Source: PWQG01 sp040882255
GTDB lineage: Bacteria; Pseudomonadota; Gammaproteobacteria; Pseudomonadales; Pseudohongiellaceae
DNA length: 64,000 nucleotides
Reading direction: 5' to 3'
Assembly: GCA_040882255.1 (NCBI GenBank)
Contig: JBBEBP010000016.1
Coordinates: 1 to 64,000, forward strand
Both the position numbers and the translations under genes were made by a program. Every line of letters starts with the position of its first letter. The first letter of the stretch is position 1. Below the pieces are notes generated by a model. The model saw only the letters and a program-made list of their open reading frames with translations, had not been told where the DNA came from and did no database searches. Below, piece after piece: positions 8,455-17,368 of the stretch.

Positions 8455-9924
8455 CTAGCTGATACGGTAGTTGGGTGCTTCCTTGGTGATACTGACATCG
8501 TGAACATGGCTCTCGCTCATGCCCGATGCCGTGATCTTGACGAACTGCGGTCTGGTCCGCATCTCTTCAATGGTCTCGCTACCGGTATAGCCCATACTGG
8601 AGCGCAGACCACCCATCAACTGGTGCACGATGGCGGACATCGGCCCCTTGTACGGCACTCTCCCCTCGATGCCTTCCGGCACAAGCTTTTCAGCCTCTCC
8701 GGTGTTGTCCTGGAAGTAGCGGTCACTGGAACCCTGGCTGTGCGACATGGCGCCCATCGAGCCCATGCCTCGATAGGCCTTGTAGCTGCGGCCCTGGAAC
8801 AGCTCCACTTCACCGGGCGCTTCCTCGGAACCGGCCAACAGCCCGCCCACCATGACCACGTGCGCGCCGGCGGCCATGACCTTGGCCAGGTCCCCGGAAA
8901 AGCGGATACCACCATCGGCGATCACTCGCACCGGGGTGTCCTTCAATGCCTCGGCAACATTGGCGACGGCCGAAATCTGCGGTACGCCGACCCCGGTGAC
9001 AATCCGGGTGGTACAGATGGAACCGGGACCAATACCGACCTTCACGGCATCCGCACCGGCCTCGGCCAGCGCCCTGGCCGCCTCGGCCGTGGCGATATTG
9101 CCACCGATTACGGACAGGTCCGGATACAGGCCCTTGATGCGACGTACCTGATCAATGACCCCTTTCGAGTGGCCGTGCGCGGTATCCACAATGATCGCGT
9201 CCACTCCGGCCTCCACCAGCGCATCGACCCGTTCGGCTGTTTCCGGCCCGGTGCCCACTGCAGCACCCACCCGGAGATGCCCCAGGGAATCCTTGGCAGC
9301 ATTGGGAAAGTCTTCCGACTTGCGGATGTCTTTCAGCGTGATCAGACCCTTCAGTTCGAAGGCGTCATTGACCACCAGGATCTTCTCGATGCGATGCTGG
9401 TGCAGCAGCTCCTTGATCCGCTCGTTGTCCGTGTCCTGTTTGACCGTCACCAGCTCGGGTTTCGGCGTCATGATGGTTTCGACGGCCGCCTGCAGATTGC
9501 TCTCGAACCGCACATCGCGGCTGGTCACGATTCCCACCAGCTGCCCTCCTTCAACGACGGGCATACCGGAGATGTTGTTCTCCCGCATAAGGGCGATCAA
9601 CTCCTCGATCCGGGCGTCGGGGGAAATGGTGATGGGATCCTTGACCACGCCACTCTCGAACTTCTTGACAGTCCGCACTTCACGGGCCTGCTGTTCGATG
9701 CTCATGCTCTTGTGGATCACACCGAGGCCGCCTTCCTGGGCCATGGCGATAGCCAGGCGGGCTTCGGTGACCGTGTCCATGGCAGAGGAGATCAGGGGAA
9801 TGTTCAGCGCAATCTGTTCGGTAAGGCGGGTTTTCAGGCTGACATTCCTGGGCAGAATGGCAGAGTGGGCGGGGAGAAGCAGGACATCATCGAATGTGAG
9901 GGCCTCTTCGACTATGCGCAACAT
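8455..9924 (-). CDS. guaB: IMP dehydrogenase
   Basis: A 489-residue NAD-dependent enzyme oxidising IMP to XMP, the committed step to GMP. The TIM barrel carries the catalytic loop GPGSICTTRIVTGVG, with the cysteine that forms the covalent intermediate. Two CBS domains (about residues 90-205, with ISGMPVVEGGQLVGIVTSRD) form the regulatory insert. I place the start at ATG 9924 (MLRIVEEALTF) because AGGTG lies six bases upstream and the N-terminus then aligns with known GuaB. An in-frame GTG at 9933 overlaps that ribosome site. It is the first gene of guaBA, with a strong promoter just upstream. Confidence 0.97.
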   Translation of the reverse strand: MLRIVEEALTFDDVLLLPAHSAILPRNVSLKTRLTEQIALNIPLISSAMDTVTEARLAIAMAQEGGLGVIHKSMSIEQQAREVRTVKKFESGVVKDPITISPDARIEELIALMRENNISGMPVVEGGQLVGIVTSRDVRFESNLQAAVETIMTPKPELVTVKQDTDNERIKELLHQHRIEKILVVNDAFELKGLITLKDIRKSEDFPNAAKDSLGHLRVGAAVGTGPETAERVDALVEAGVDAIIVDTAHGHSKGVIDQVRRIKGLYPDLSVIGGNIATAEAARALAEAGADAVKVGIGPGSICTTRIVTGVGVPQISAVANVAEALKDTPVRVIADGGIRFSGDLAKVMAAGAHVVMVGGLLAGSEEAPGEVELFQGRSYKAYRGMGSMGAMSHSQGSSDRYFQDNTGEAEKLVPEGIEGRVPYKGPMSAIVHQLMGGLRSSMGYTGSETIEEMRTRPQFVKITASGMSESHVHDVSITKEAPNYRIS

Positions 9925-9950
9925 AATGTTCACCTATCCACAAAAACGCG

Positions 9951-9979
9951 ATTATACAGAGGTGCACGGAGCCAGTAAA
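9951..9979 (-). promoter_or_regulatory. guaBA promoter with GC-rich discriminator
   Basis: On the minus strand, TTTACT, a 17-base spacer and a perfect TATAAT are followed directly by CGCG. The spacing is ideal for sigma-70. The GC-rich discriminator resembles stringently controlled promoters such as E. coli guaB, so ppGpp-dependent repression is a reasonable inference. Confidence 0.75.
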
Positions 9980-10016
9980 CCGGAGCTGATCGGGCAATCA
10001 GACGCTTCCCGGACCT

Positions 10017-10044
10017 TTGCCTGTCTGGCGGGCTGGGGTATGAT
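10017..10044 (+). promoter_or_regulatory. xseA promoter placed for a leaderless transcript
   Basis: TTGCCT, a 16-base spacer and TATGAT. The -10 ends seven bases before ATG 10052, so transcription should begin at or next to the A of that start codon. No Shine-Dalgarno sequence is present, in agreement with a leaderless message. Confidence 0.6.
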
Positions 10045-10051
10045 CACGGCC

Positions 10052-11428
10052 ATGAATGTCGATCACCTGATGCCCGCCGACGATACCCGGTCCACCACGC
10101 CATCCGTACTGACCGTCAGCAGTCTGAACCGGATGGCGCGCTCACTGCTGGAGGATGGCTTCCCGTCCGTGCTGGTCGAGGCGGAGATATCGAATCTGGC
10201 AGTTCCGGCTTCTGGTCACTGGTACCTGACCCTGAAAGATGAACGGGCACAGATCCGTTGTGCCATGTTTCGTGGCCGCAATCGCTCGGCGCGTATCCGG
10301 CCGGCCAACGGCATGCTGGTAACCGTGCGGGGACGGATCAGCCTGTACGAGGCACGCGGCGATTATCAGCTGATCCTGGACAGCATGGAGGAAGCCGGTG
10401 CGGGCGCCCTGCAACGCGCCTTCGAGGCCCTGAAACAACGCCTGCAGTCGGAGGGGCTGTTCGCGGCAGAGCATAAGAAACCGTTGCCGTCACAGTGCCG
10501 GCACGTGGGCATCATCACCTCGCGGACCGGCGCCGCCCTGCAGGACATGCTGACGGTGTTCCAGCGCCGTTTCCCCCTGATGCAGATCACAGTCCTCCCC
10601 GTCCCGGTGCAGGGCGAAGAGGCGCCACCCGCCATCGTCAAGGCACTGCAGATCGCCAACCGCAGGCGCGGGGAACTGGGCCTGGATGCCTTGATCGTGG
10701 GCCGTGGCGGCGGGTCCCTGGAGGACCTGCAGGCCTTCAACGAGGAAACGGTGGCACGCGCCATCGCAGCCAGTGACCTGCCTGTGATCAGTGCCGTTGG
10801 CCATGAAACCGATGTCAGCATCAGTGATTTTGCAGCGGACGTGCGGGCTCCCACTCCTTCGGCGGCCGCCGAACTGTTGAGCCCCGACGCCCATGCCATG
10901 CAGCAGCGGTTTCTATTGGCCGAACAGCGGTTGCAGAGCACCATGCAGCAAGCCCTTTCCCGACGGGCCGAAAGCCTGCGGTCAACAGTACGCCGGCTGC
11001 GACATCCGGGCCGCCGACTGCAGGAACAGGCGCAACAACTGGACGGGCTGGACCTGCGGCTGCGACGATCCATGCGTCAGCAGATGGACCGCGCCGCCAC
11101 CACACTGGAACACCGCAGCCGCCGGCTGCTGCTGCAGGACCCGCGTACCCGGCTGCGTCAGCAACATCAATTGAACGGGCAGCTGGGACATCGCCTGCAG
11201 CGCGCGATGAAAGAGCGCCTGGCCAACCGGCGTGACCATCTGCAACAACTGGGGCGGGCCCTGGATACGGTCAGTCCGCTGCAGACACTGGCACGAGGGT
11301 ACAGCATCACCACGGATGCGCGGGGAACACTGGTCCGCAACAGCGGCAGCCTGCGCCCTGGTGACCGCATCAACACCCGGCTGGCGGACGGAGAGGTCAG
11401 CAGCACGGTCGACAAAATCAATCCATGA
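10052..11428 (+). CDS. xseA: exodeoxyribonuclease VII large subunit
   Basis: A 458-residue subunit of the exonuclease that degrades single-stranded DNA from both ends. It has an N-terminal OB-fold (about residues 20-115, with VEAEISNLAVPASGHWYLTL), then the catalytic region with the motif VGRGGGSLEDLQAFNEE and ISAVGHETDVSISDFAADVR. A long coiled-coil section and a C-terminal ALARGYS-like strand (TLARGYSITT) follow. The start at ATG 10052 is favoured by promoter geometry; ATG 10040 overlaps the -10 box. The small subunit gene xseB is not in the window. Divergent from guaB, as in many gammaproteobacteria. Confidence 0.96.
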   Translation: MNVDHLMPADDTRSTTPSVLTVSSLNRMARSLLEDGFPSVLVEAEISNLAVPASGHWYLTLKDERAQIRCAMFRGRNRSARIRPANGMLVTVRGRISLYEARGDYQLILDSMEEAGAGALQRAFEALKQRLQSEGLFAAEHKKPLPSQCRHVGIITSRTGAALQDMLTVFQRRFPLMQITVLPVPVQGEEAPPAIVKALQIANRRRGELGLDALIVGRGGGSLEDLQAFNEETVARAIAASDLPVISAVGHETDVSISDFAADVRAPTPSAAAELLSPDAHAMQQRFLLAEQRLQSTMQQALSRRAESLRSTVRRLRHPGRRLQEQAQQLDGLDLRLRRSMRQQMDRAATTLEHRSRRLLLQDPRTRLRQQHQLNGQLGHRLQRAMKERLANRRDHLQQLGRALDTVSPLQTLARGYSITTDARGTLVRNSGSLRPGDRINTRLADGEVSSTVDKINP

Positions 11429-11444
11429 CGGAGTAGCCCGCATA

Positions 11445-12134
11445 ATGAGCAAGAAAGAAGAACAACGCAGAATCCGCGAGCAGAAACAGCAGGCCGCCGC
11501 CCGCAAAGCCAGAATACGCAGCAACATGACCCGCGTGGCTGCCGTGATCGGCATCCCCCTGCTGGTGATCGCTGTCCTTTACGGACTGCTCAGCCAGGGC
11601 ACGGCGTACCCGCCGGATCAGGTGGCCGAATCGGATCAGGTGAGAGGGAACCCGGATGGCGTCACACTGGTGATTTACTCGGATTTCCAGTGCCCGGCCT
11701 GCGCCACGGAAGCGCGGTTATTGAGCCGGGCCTGGCCGCGTATTGCCGACGATGTACAACTCGTGTACCGGCACTTCCCGTTGACGGATACGCACCGTCA
11801 TGCCTGGACCGCCGCCCTCTACGCGGAAGCGGCCGGCCGCCAGGACAGCTTCTGGAGCATGCATGACCTGCTGTTCGCCAACCAGAGCTACTGGTCCGGC
11901 CTGTCTGACGTGGAAGCCGAGTTCGATGGCTACCTGGAACAACTCGGACTTGATGTGGCCCGGGCGCATGAAGACATGGAAGACGAAGCGCTGCGGCAAA
12001 AAGTCCGCAACGATCAGCGCGGCGGAACCCGCGCGGGCGTACGCGGCACACCGGCACTGTTTGTCGACGGCCGCCAGGTTCGAACCCCGGGCAATGTGGC
12101 CGACCTGCGCGACCTCATCAACGATGCCGGCTGA
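11445..12134 (+). CDS. membrane-anchored DsbA-like thioredoxin-fold protein
   Basis: A 229-residue protein with a very basic N-terminal helix (KKEEQRRIREQKQQAAARKA), one membrane segment (about 35-55, VIGIPLLVIAVLYGLL) and a periplasmic DsbA-type domain. The redox motif is CPAC in YSDFQCPACATEA, and the cis-proline loop is GVRGTPALFVDG. A helical insertion lies between them, as in DsbA family members. This architecture (also called the BdbD/DsbA-like 'thioredoxin domain' family) usually forms or rearranges disulfides outside the cytoplasm, but no partner DsbB/VKOR is adjacent. The start is 16 bases after xseA, so it is probably in the same transcript. Confidence 0.85.
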   Translation: MSKKEEQRRIREQKQQAAARKARIRSNMTRVAAVIGIPLLVIAVLYGLLSQGTAYPPDQVAESDQVRGNPDGVTLVIYSDFQCPACATEARLLSRAWPRIADDVQLVYRHFPLTDTHRHAWTAALYAEAAGRQDSFWSMHDLLFANQSYWSGLSDVEAEFDGYLEQLGLDVARAHEDMEDEALRQKVRNDQRGGTRAGVRGTPALFVDGRQVRTPGNVADLRDLINDAG

Positions 12135-12152
12135 GGAAACGACCTGGCCGGA

Positions 12153-13298
12153 TCAGGTCTGCAATAACCGCTTGTGGGTGTGTATCGACATCAGCACACC
12201 AAAGCCGGCCAGCAACGTGATGATAGAAGTGCCCCCATAGCTGATCAGCGGCAAAGGAATGCCGACCACAGGCAGCAGACCGGACACCATGGCCATGTTG
12301 ACCACCACATAGACCAGGAACACCATGGACAGGCTGATACCCACGAGGCGCCCGAAGGAATCACCGGCCTGCCAGCTGATGTGCATGCCCCGCGCGACAA
12401 TGAACAGATAGATCGCCACCAGCGCCACAATGCCCAGCAACCCGAACTCTTCCCCGATCACCGCCAGAATGAAGTCCGTCGAGGACTCGGGCAGAAAATC
12501 CAGTCGCGACTGTGTGCCGTTCAGCCATCCCTTGCCGGAGAGACCGCCGGAGCCGATGGCGATCTTGGACTGGATAATGTTCCAGCCCGCGCCCAGCGGG
12601 TCCGCTTCCGGATTGAACAATGTGTCCACCCGGCGGCGCTGGTAGGGCTCGAGCACGAACAGGTACATCAGGGGCGCCGCGACCATCATCCCCAGCCCGG
12701 CCAGTGAGATGATCCGCCACGACAGGCCGGCAAAGAACAGCACAACGACGCCGGCAGAACCGAGCAACACGGCAGTGCCCAGGTCGGGTTGTACCCCGAT
12801 CAGCATCACCGGGATACCGATCAGCAGCAGGCACACCAGAATTTGTGGCAGTCGCGGTGGCAGGTTGCCCCGACTCAGGTACCAGGCCAGCATGACCGGC
12901 AGCGCCAGCTTCATCAGCTCGGACGGCTGGAACCGGCCCACGCCCGGAATGGCCAGCCATCGTCTGGCACCATTGGCTTCCACGCCAATCAGCAATACCA
13001 GTACCAGTGACACCAACACGCCGACGAACACCGGAACCGCCCAGTATCGGTAGGTGCGCGGCGGAACCTGCGCCAGCAGGAACATGCCGAGCAGCCCGGC
13101 GGATATTCGTACTGCCTGCCTTAGCAGGGCCTCACTGTCCTCGCCACTGGCACTGTACAGAACCGCCAGTCCCGCTGCGCAGGTCGTGATGATGGCAAGC
13201 AACAGGGGCAAATCCAGATGCAGCTGCCAGGCCAGTGTCCGTTCCGGACCACTGATGCGGAAGCGCTCTGAGGAGGCTCGTCGTAGAATCTCGGCCAT
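12153..13298 (-). CDS. rodA: rod-shape peptidoglycan glycosyltransferase RodA
   Basis: A 381-residue SEDS-family polymerase with about ten membrane segments. Family marks include WLAIPGVGRFQPSELMKLA, the conserved QSKIAIGSGG loop and the C-terminal GIPLPLISYGGTS. Together with a class B PBP it polymerises lipid II for lateral wall growth under MreB control. The length is close to E. coli RodA (370 residues). An in-frame GTG at 13316 could extend it by six residues, and neither start has a clear ribosome site. Its usual partners mrdA, rlpA and mreBCD are not adjacent. It is convergent with the DsbA-like gene. RodZ, encoded at 19.8-20.6 kb, belongs to the same complex. Confidence 0.93.
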   Translation of the reverse strand: MAEILRRASSERFRISGPERTLAWQLHLDLPLLLAIITTCAAGLAVLYSASGEDSEALLRQAVRISAGLLGMFLLAQVPPRTYRYWAVPVFVGVLVSLVLVLLIGVEANGARRWLAIPGVGRFQPSELMKLALPVMLAWYLSRGNLPPRLPQILVCLLLIGIPVMLIGVQPDLGTAVLLGSAGVVVLFFAGLSWRIISLAGLGMMVAAPLMYLFVLEPYQRRRVDTLFNPEADPLGAGWNIIQSKIAIGSGGLSGKGWLNGTQSRLDFLPESSTDFILAVIGEEFGLLGIVALVAIYLFIVARGMHISWQAGDSFGRLVGISLSMVFLVYVVVNMAMVSGLLPVVGIPLPLISYGGTSIITLLAGFGVLMSIHTHKRLLQT

Positions 13299-13471
13299 GG
13301 AGTGAAGAAATGTCACCGGCGGATGGATGAAAGAAACAGGTTAGCGGATGTCCCCCGGCAAGTCCACGAACCCCTAAAGGATTGCTTTGCGGCGACCACC
13401 ATTGCAAACTACCACCGAACCCCGGACGAAGAGCGAGGGGCCTCGTATACAGACTACAGGAGTCTCTGAGC

Positions 13472-13930
13472 ATGAACCTGATCAAGCGGATCGACCGTAT
13501 CTTCGGCCAGGTCGGACAACATTGCCAACCCTTTTCCTGGGCCCTGCTGCGCATTCTGGGCAGCGCCATGTTTCTGACACACGGCTGGCCGAAAATGTTC
13601 GGACCGGAGGCCCAGCCGTTCCTGTTCAGCAATGGCGGCATGGATTTCTTCGGCCTGAACATCATTGTGAACACGCTGTGGATCGCGGGGTTCATCGAAC
13701 TGTTCGGCGGGCTGCTACTGGTCGCGGGACTGTTTACCCGGTACGTGGCGGCGCTGGCGGCACTGCTGATGGTGATGGCCTACCTGGCGGCTCACCCCGC
13801 CTGGTTCCCGACCCTGAACAACGGCGAGCTGGCCGCCATGTACTTCATGGTCTACCTGTGCATTTTCGCCTACGGCCCAGGAAAGTTCAGCCTTGACCAC
13901 GTGCTCGGGATGGAAGGAAAAACACGATAG
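13472..13930 (+). CDS. DoxX family membrane protein
   Basis: A 152-residue integral membrane protein with four predicted helices and the DoxX signature RILGSAMFLTHGWPKMFGP near the N-terminus, then GFIELFGGLLLVAGLFTR. AGGAG nine bases upstream of ATG 13472 fixes the start. DoxX proteins are poorly understood; some are tied to thiosulfate or quinone oxidation and others to redox stress. Nothing nearby points to a specific role. The gene stands alone, with the rodA start upstream on the other strand and a convergent der downstream. Confidence 0.88.
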   Translation: MNLIKRIDRIFGQVGQHCQPFSWALLRILGSAMFLTHGWPKMFGPEAQPFLFSNGGMDFFGLNIIVNTLWIAGFIELFGGLLLVAGLFTRYVAALAALLMVMAYLAAHPAWFPTLNNGELAAMYFMVYLCIFAYGPGKFSLDHVLGMEGKTR

Positions 13931-13938
13931 TTCGTTTG

Positions 13939-14020
13939 GCGGTCTTCTTGGCGTTCTTGGCGAGCTCAGCGAGAACCATACTCTCGCAAAGATCGCGGAG
14001 AACGCCAAGGAGACCACTCT
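13939..14020. repeat. imperfect inverted repeat of the GGCGTTCTT/GCGGAGA family
   Basis: Two arms of about 33 bases pair with several mismatches around the short loop ACCATAC. The left arm contains CTTGGCGAGCTCAGCGAGA, the right AGATCGCGGAGAACGCCAAG. It fills the gap between convergent doxX and der, where it could end both transcripts as a hairpin, although it has no T-run. The same words recur at 28.74-28.98 kb and 31.35 kb. Confidence 0.75.
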
Positions 14021-14042
14021 ATAATCCCGAGTCCATTCCGGG

Positions 14043-15455
14043 CTACTTACGGGAACCCTCACGCTGAATTTTTCTATTGCGGGTAATCCTGCGTTTCTGG
14101 GCCACCTGCTGCTGCGTCAGTCCTTCCTCGCCTTTCACGAACGGGTTCTCGCCGCTGCGCAATTCAATGCGCACCGGTGTGCCCTCCAGCTCCAGCGCTT
14201 TGCGGAAACTCTTTTCCAGGTAGCGGATGTAGCTCTTCGGCAGTTTTTCGGTCTGGCGGCCATGGATGACGATGATGGGCGGGTTATGTCCCCCGGCATG
14301 CGCGTAACGCAGTTTGATCCGGCGTCCGTTGATCATGGGTGGCGCGTGATCCTCCACAATCATCTGCAACAGCGTGGTCAGCCTGTTGGTGTTCAGCTCG
14401 CGCCGGGCCGACTCCCAGGCCGCTTTCACGGACCGGTACAAGTCTCCCACACCGGTGCCGTGCAGGGCGGAGATGAAATGGATCCGGGCGAAATCGGCGA
14501 AGCCGAGCCTGCGACGGATGTCCTGCTTGATCTTTTCTTTTTCCTCCAGCTCCATGCCATCCCATTTGTTCAACGCGATGACCACGGCCCGTCCGGCATC
14601 CAGCACGTAACCGAGCAGATGCAGGTCCTGCTCGACGATGCCGGAACGTGCGTCGACCACCAGGATCACCACATTGGCTTCCTGGATAGACTGCAGGGAT
14701 TTCACCACGGAGAACTTTTCCACGGTTTCCCGCGTCTTGCCACGCTTGCGGATGCCGGCCGTATCGATCAGCGTATAGCGCTGACCGTGGCGTTCGAAGG
14801 GAATACGGACGCTGTCGCGGGTAGTACCGGGCTGGTCGTAGACCACTACACGCTCTTCACCCAGCATGCGATTGACGAGCGTGGACTTGCCGACATTGGG
14901 TCGGCCGGCAATGGCGATGCAGATGCCGCGCTCGGCGGCGACCTCGTCGCTCTCCTCTTCCGGCCCGGGAAAAGTGGCCAACACCGCGTCCATCAGTTTG
15001 TGAATACCACGCCCCTGGCTGGCGGAAATCGCAAACGGTTCACCGGCACCCAGCCCGTGAAACTCCGCCAGGGCGACATATTCGTCCTGACCATCCACCT
15101 TGTTCACCACCAGCATGGCCGGTTTCTGTGAACGGCGCAGATGACCCAGTATTTCCAGGTCTCCGGGCGCCACTCCGGCGCGGCCATCAACCAGCAACAA
15201 CACGGCATCGGCCTCTTCCACCGCCAGCAGCGACTGCGAAGCCATCTCGCTATCGATCCCCTCTTCTTCCCCGGCGAGACCACCGGTATCAATCACTATA
15301 TAGGGGCGATCGCCGATAACTCCCTCTCCATACTGGCGGTCACGGGTCAATCCGGGCAGGTCAGCCACAAGGGCGTCACGGCTTCTGGTCAGGCGATTGA
15401 ACAGAGTGGACTTGCCAACATTGGGCCTGCCGACCAGGGCGATGACCGGTCTCAT
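14043..15455 (-). CDS. der: ribosome biogenesis GTPase Der
   Basis: A 470-residue protein with two tandem GTPase domains and a KH-like C-terminal domain, needed for 50S ribosome assembly. Both P-loops are GRPNVGKSTL (near residues 8 and 183). Switch and guanine motifs include DTGGL, NKVD, DTAGIRKRGK and NKWD. The basic tail (QKRRITRNRKIQREG) is typical. The start ATG overlaps the bamB stop as ATGA, so translation is coupled. It is the last gene of the leftward block that begins at iscR. Confidence 0.98.
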   Translation of the reverse strand: MRPVIALVGRPNVGKSTLFNRLTRSRDALVADLPGLTRDRQYGEGVIGDRPYIVIDTGGLAGEEEGIDSEMASQSLLAVEEADAVLLLVDGRAGVAPGDLEILGHLRRSQKPAMLVVNKVDGQDEYVALAEFHGLGAGEPFAISASQGRGIHKLMDAVLATFPGPEEESDEVAAERGICIAIAGRPNVGKSTLVNRMLGEERVVVYDQPGTTRDSVRIPFERHGQRYTLIDTAGIRKRGKTRETVEKFSVVKSLQSIQEANVVILVVDARSGIVEQDLHLLGYVLDAGRAVVIALNKWDGMELEEKEKIKQDIRRRLGFADFARIHFISALHGTGVGDLYRSVKAAWESARRELNTNRLTTLLQMIVEDHAPPMINGRRIKLRYAHAGGHNPPIIVIHGRQTEKLPKSYIRYLEKSFRKALELEGTPVRIELRSGENPFVKGEEGLTQQQVAQKRRITRNRKIQREGSRK

Positions 15456-16609
15456 CGGGAGTCTATTCGCAGGGCGCGCAAGCGGCCGCTGTTACCGTAC
15501 ACATACAGCACCCCGCGACGGGCCACGATCGGCGCCCGGATTCCGTCCCGATCGACGCGGGCCCGCCCCGCCATGGTGCCGTTGATCTGCGAGAGTATGT
15601 GTACATAGCCTTCGAAATCACCGACAGCCAGGTAGTTTCCGGTGGCAGCAGGGGCGGTCAGCTGACGCAGACGCAGGTCATCGTTCTCCCACTCCGCCGA
15701 TACATCATTGCGCCCCAGTGCAATCACATGGCTGGAATCGTTCACGTAGTAGACATTACCCAATCCGGTGGCAAGGCCCAGGTAGCTGGACGCCTCTTCC
15801 CCCCAGACGGGCTGGCCATTGCGGGTATCGAGGCCCAGCACATTGCCCTGGAAGCTGGCCGCATAGACAATCCCGCCGTTCAACAACAGATCCCCGTCGA
15901 TATCAATGACACGTTCCAGGTCATAGCGACCCTGGGGAACCGCTACCCGCTGCTCCCACTGCAGCAGGCCATTGCCGGCATCCACCGCAGCCAGCATGCC
16001 ATTGCTGAATCCGGCCATCACCAGGTTGCCTTCGATGACCGGCGTGCTGGTACCGCGTAACGTCAAGGGAGGAACACTGGTTTCGTGGATCCAGCGCTGC
16101 TCCCCGGTGGCCGCCTCCAACGCGATCAACTTGCCATCCACGGTCTGCAGCGCCACGATGCGTCCGTCAGTGCGCGGAGCGGACTGGACTTCACTACTGA
16201 CCCTGGTGTCCCACATCCGGCTGCCGTCCTCCTGGGACAGGGCAAACACGCGGGCGTCGCGCGTACCGAACAGAACCATGCCCCGGGATGCGCCCACCCC
16301 GCCACTGATCCGCTGCTCTGTACGCTGCCGCCAGCGTGTCTCGCCGGTTTCCCGGTCGACCGCCATGACCGTGCCATCTGCCGACGCCACATAGAGCGTA
16401 TCGCCATCCAGTGCGGGTGCCAGACGCCGGAACAGGTCACCCTGGCCATTACCCACCCGGGTCGACCAGAGCTGCTCCAGTTCCACGGAAGACTCAAAAT
16501 CGACCAGCTCGCGAGGTTGCTCGGACTCATCGCTGGAAAAAATACCGCAACCCGCCAGCACCAGGGATGCCAGCATGGCCAACAGCGTATTTCGACTGTA
16601 CATTCGCAT
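15452..16609 (-). CDS. bamB: outer membrane protein assembly factor BamB
   Basis: A 385-residue lipoprotein of the BAM complex that inserts beta-barrel proteins into the outer membrane. The signal peptide ends in the lipobox LVLAGC (lipidated cysteine at about residue 21). The mature part is an eight-bladed PQQ-type beta-propeller with repeated motifs such as LYVASADGTVMAVDRETGETRW and VALEAATGEQRW. Its start overlaps the yfgM stop by one base (TAATG). ATG 16603, two codons downstream, is an alternative start. The yfgM-bamB-der order is the usual gammaproteobacterial one. Confidence 0.96.
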   Translation of the reverse strand: MRMYSRNTLLAMLASLVLAGCGIFSSDESEQPRELVDFESSVELEQLWSTRVGNGQGDLFRRLAPALDGDTLYVASADGTVMAVDRETGETRWRQRTEQRISGGVGASRGMVLFGTRDARVFALSQEDGSRMWDTRVSSEVQSAPRTDGRIVALQTVDGKLIALEAATGEQRWIHETSVPPLTLRGTSTPVIEGNLVMAGFSNGMLAAVDAGNGLLQWEQRVAVPQGRYDLERVIDIDGDLLLNGGIVYAASFQGNVLGLDTRNGQPVWGEEASSYLGLATGLGNVYYVNDSSHVIALGRNDVSAEWENDDLRLRQLTAPAATGNYLAVGDFEGYVHILSQINGTMAGRARVDRDGIRAPIVARRGVLYVYGNSGRLRALRIDSR

Positions 16610-17283
16610 TACTCGCTGGCCCCCGTGGCCAGTTCATTGATTTTCATATCCAGAAACGGGCTGCCCTCGCCCGACTCGGCGGCGGCTCGCCAGGCTTCCA
16701 GTGCCTGCTCTTCCTGGCCCTGTGCCCGGTAGATGTCGCCACGCAACTCAGCGTACTCCGGCTGCAGCGCACCGGGTTCGGCCGCGCTGATGACGGTCAT
16801 TGCCTCAGCAGGCTGTTCGCGGGCCAGCAATACCCGGCCCAGACGCAGCCGCGCGGTGGCTACCAGGGTAGGGTCCGTCTGTTCAAACCAACCATCCCTG
16901 GTGTTGTCCAGCAGCCATTCGAGATCGCTCTGGGCCGCCGCCAGGTCACCTTCTTCCACCGCCAGCCGGGCGCTGAAAAGTGCAGCGTACAACGCGTAAG
17001 GGGTGTCCGCATAATCCGCCCTGATCTGCCCGATCAGGTCCCGGGCCTCGTCGCGTGCCGCTTCATCGACCGTCTCCTCGGGTCCCACCGCAAGCCGCCG
17101 GGCCACGTCATCATAAAGGGCCGAGGCTTCGGCCACGGTGGACTCCTGTCTGTTCTGCCACTGCTGCCAGCCCAGCCAGCCCAGGGCGATGATCGCGATG
17201 CCGGTTGCCAGTGCCTTGCCGCTTTCGCGCCACCAGCGTTTCAACGATTCAATGGTCTCTTCTTCTGACGCACTCAGGGCCAC
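16609..17283 (-). CDS. yfgM: YfgM family tetratricopeptide protein
   Basis: A 224-residue protein with a short cytoplasmic head, one membrane helix (about 25-40, ATGIAIIALGWLGWQQW) and a periplasmic TPR-like domain (DUF2133). In E. coli YfgM sits at the SecYEG translocon with PpiD and hands periplasmic clients to chaperones. The start is GTG 17283, supported by GAGGAG six bases upstream. It follows hisS and overlaps bamB by one base. A terminator in the 85-base hisS-yfgM gap may lower expression from the upstream genes. Confidence 0.92.
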   Translation of the reverse strand: MALSASEEETIESLKRWWRESGKALATGIAIIALGWLGWQQWQNRQESTVAEASALYDDVARRLAVGPEETVDEAARDEARDLIGQIRADYADTPYALYAALFSARLAVEEGDLAAAQSDLEWLLDNTRDGWFEQTDPTLVATARLRLGRVLLAREQPAEAMTVISAAEPGALQPEYAELRGDIYRAQGQEEQALEAWRAAAESGEGSPFLDMKINELATGASE

Positions 17284-17325
17284 GGACTGCTCCTCACTCG
17301 GGAATTCTCAATGTCATTACCAGGT

Positions 17326-17351
17326 AAAACGGCTGAATCCTGAATCAGCCG
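17326..17351 (-). terminator. intrinsic terminator after hisS
   Basis: On the minus strand a perfect 7-bp stem, CGGCTGA pairing with TCAGCCG across an 8-base loop, is followed directly by TTTT. It sits 18 bases past the hisS stop and before yfgM, so it probably ends or attenuates the iscR-hisS transcript. Confidence 0.65.
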
Positions 17352-17368
17352 CATGATGGTGTCAAGCT

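Noticed and set aside
7882..9978. A 698-codon open frame on the plus strand opposite guaA and guaB
   Set aside because: It is fully antisense to two unmistakable conserved enzymes. Long antisense frames are expected in GC-rich coding DNA. The translation is rich in His, Gly and Asp and matches no fold.
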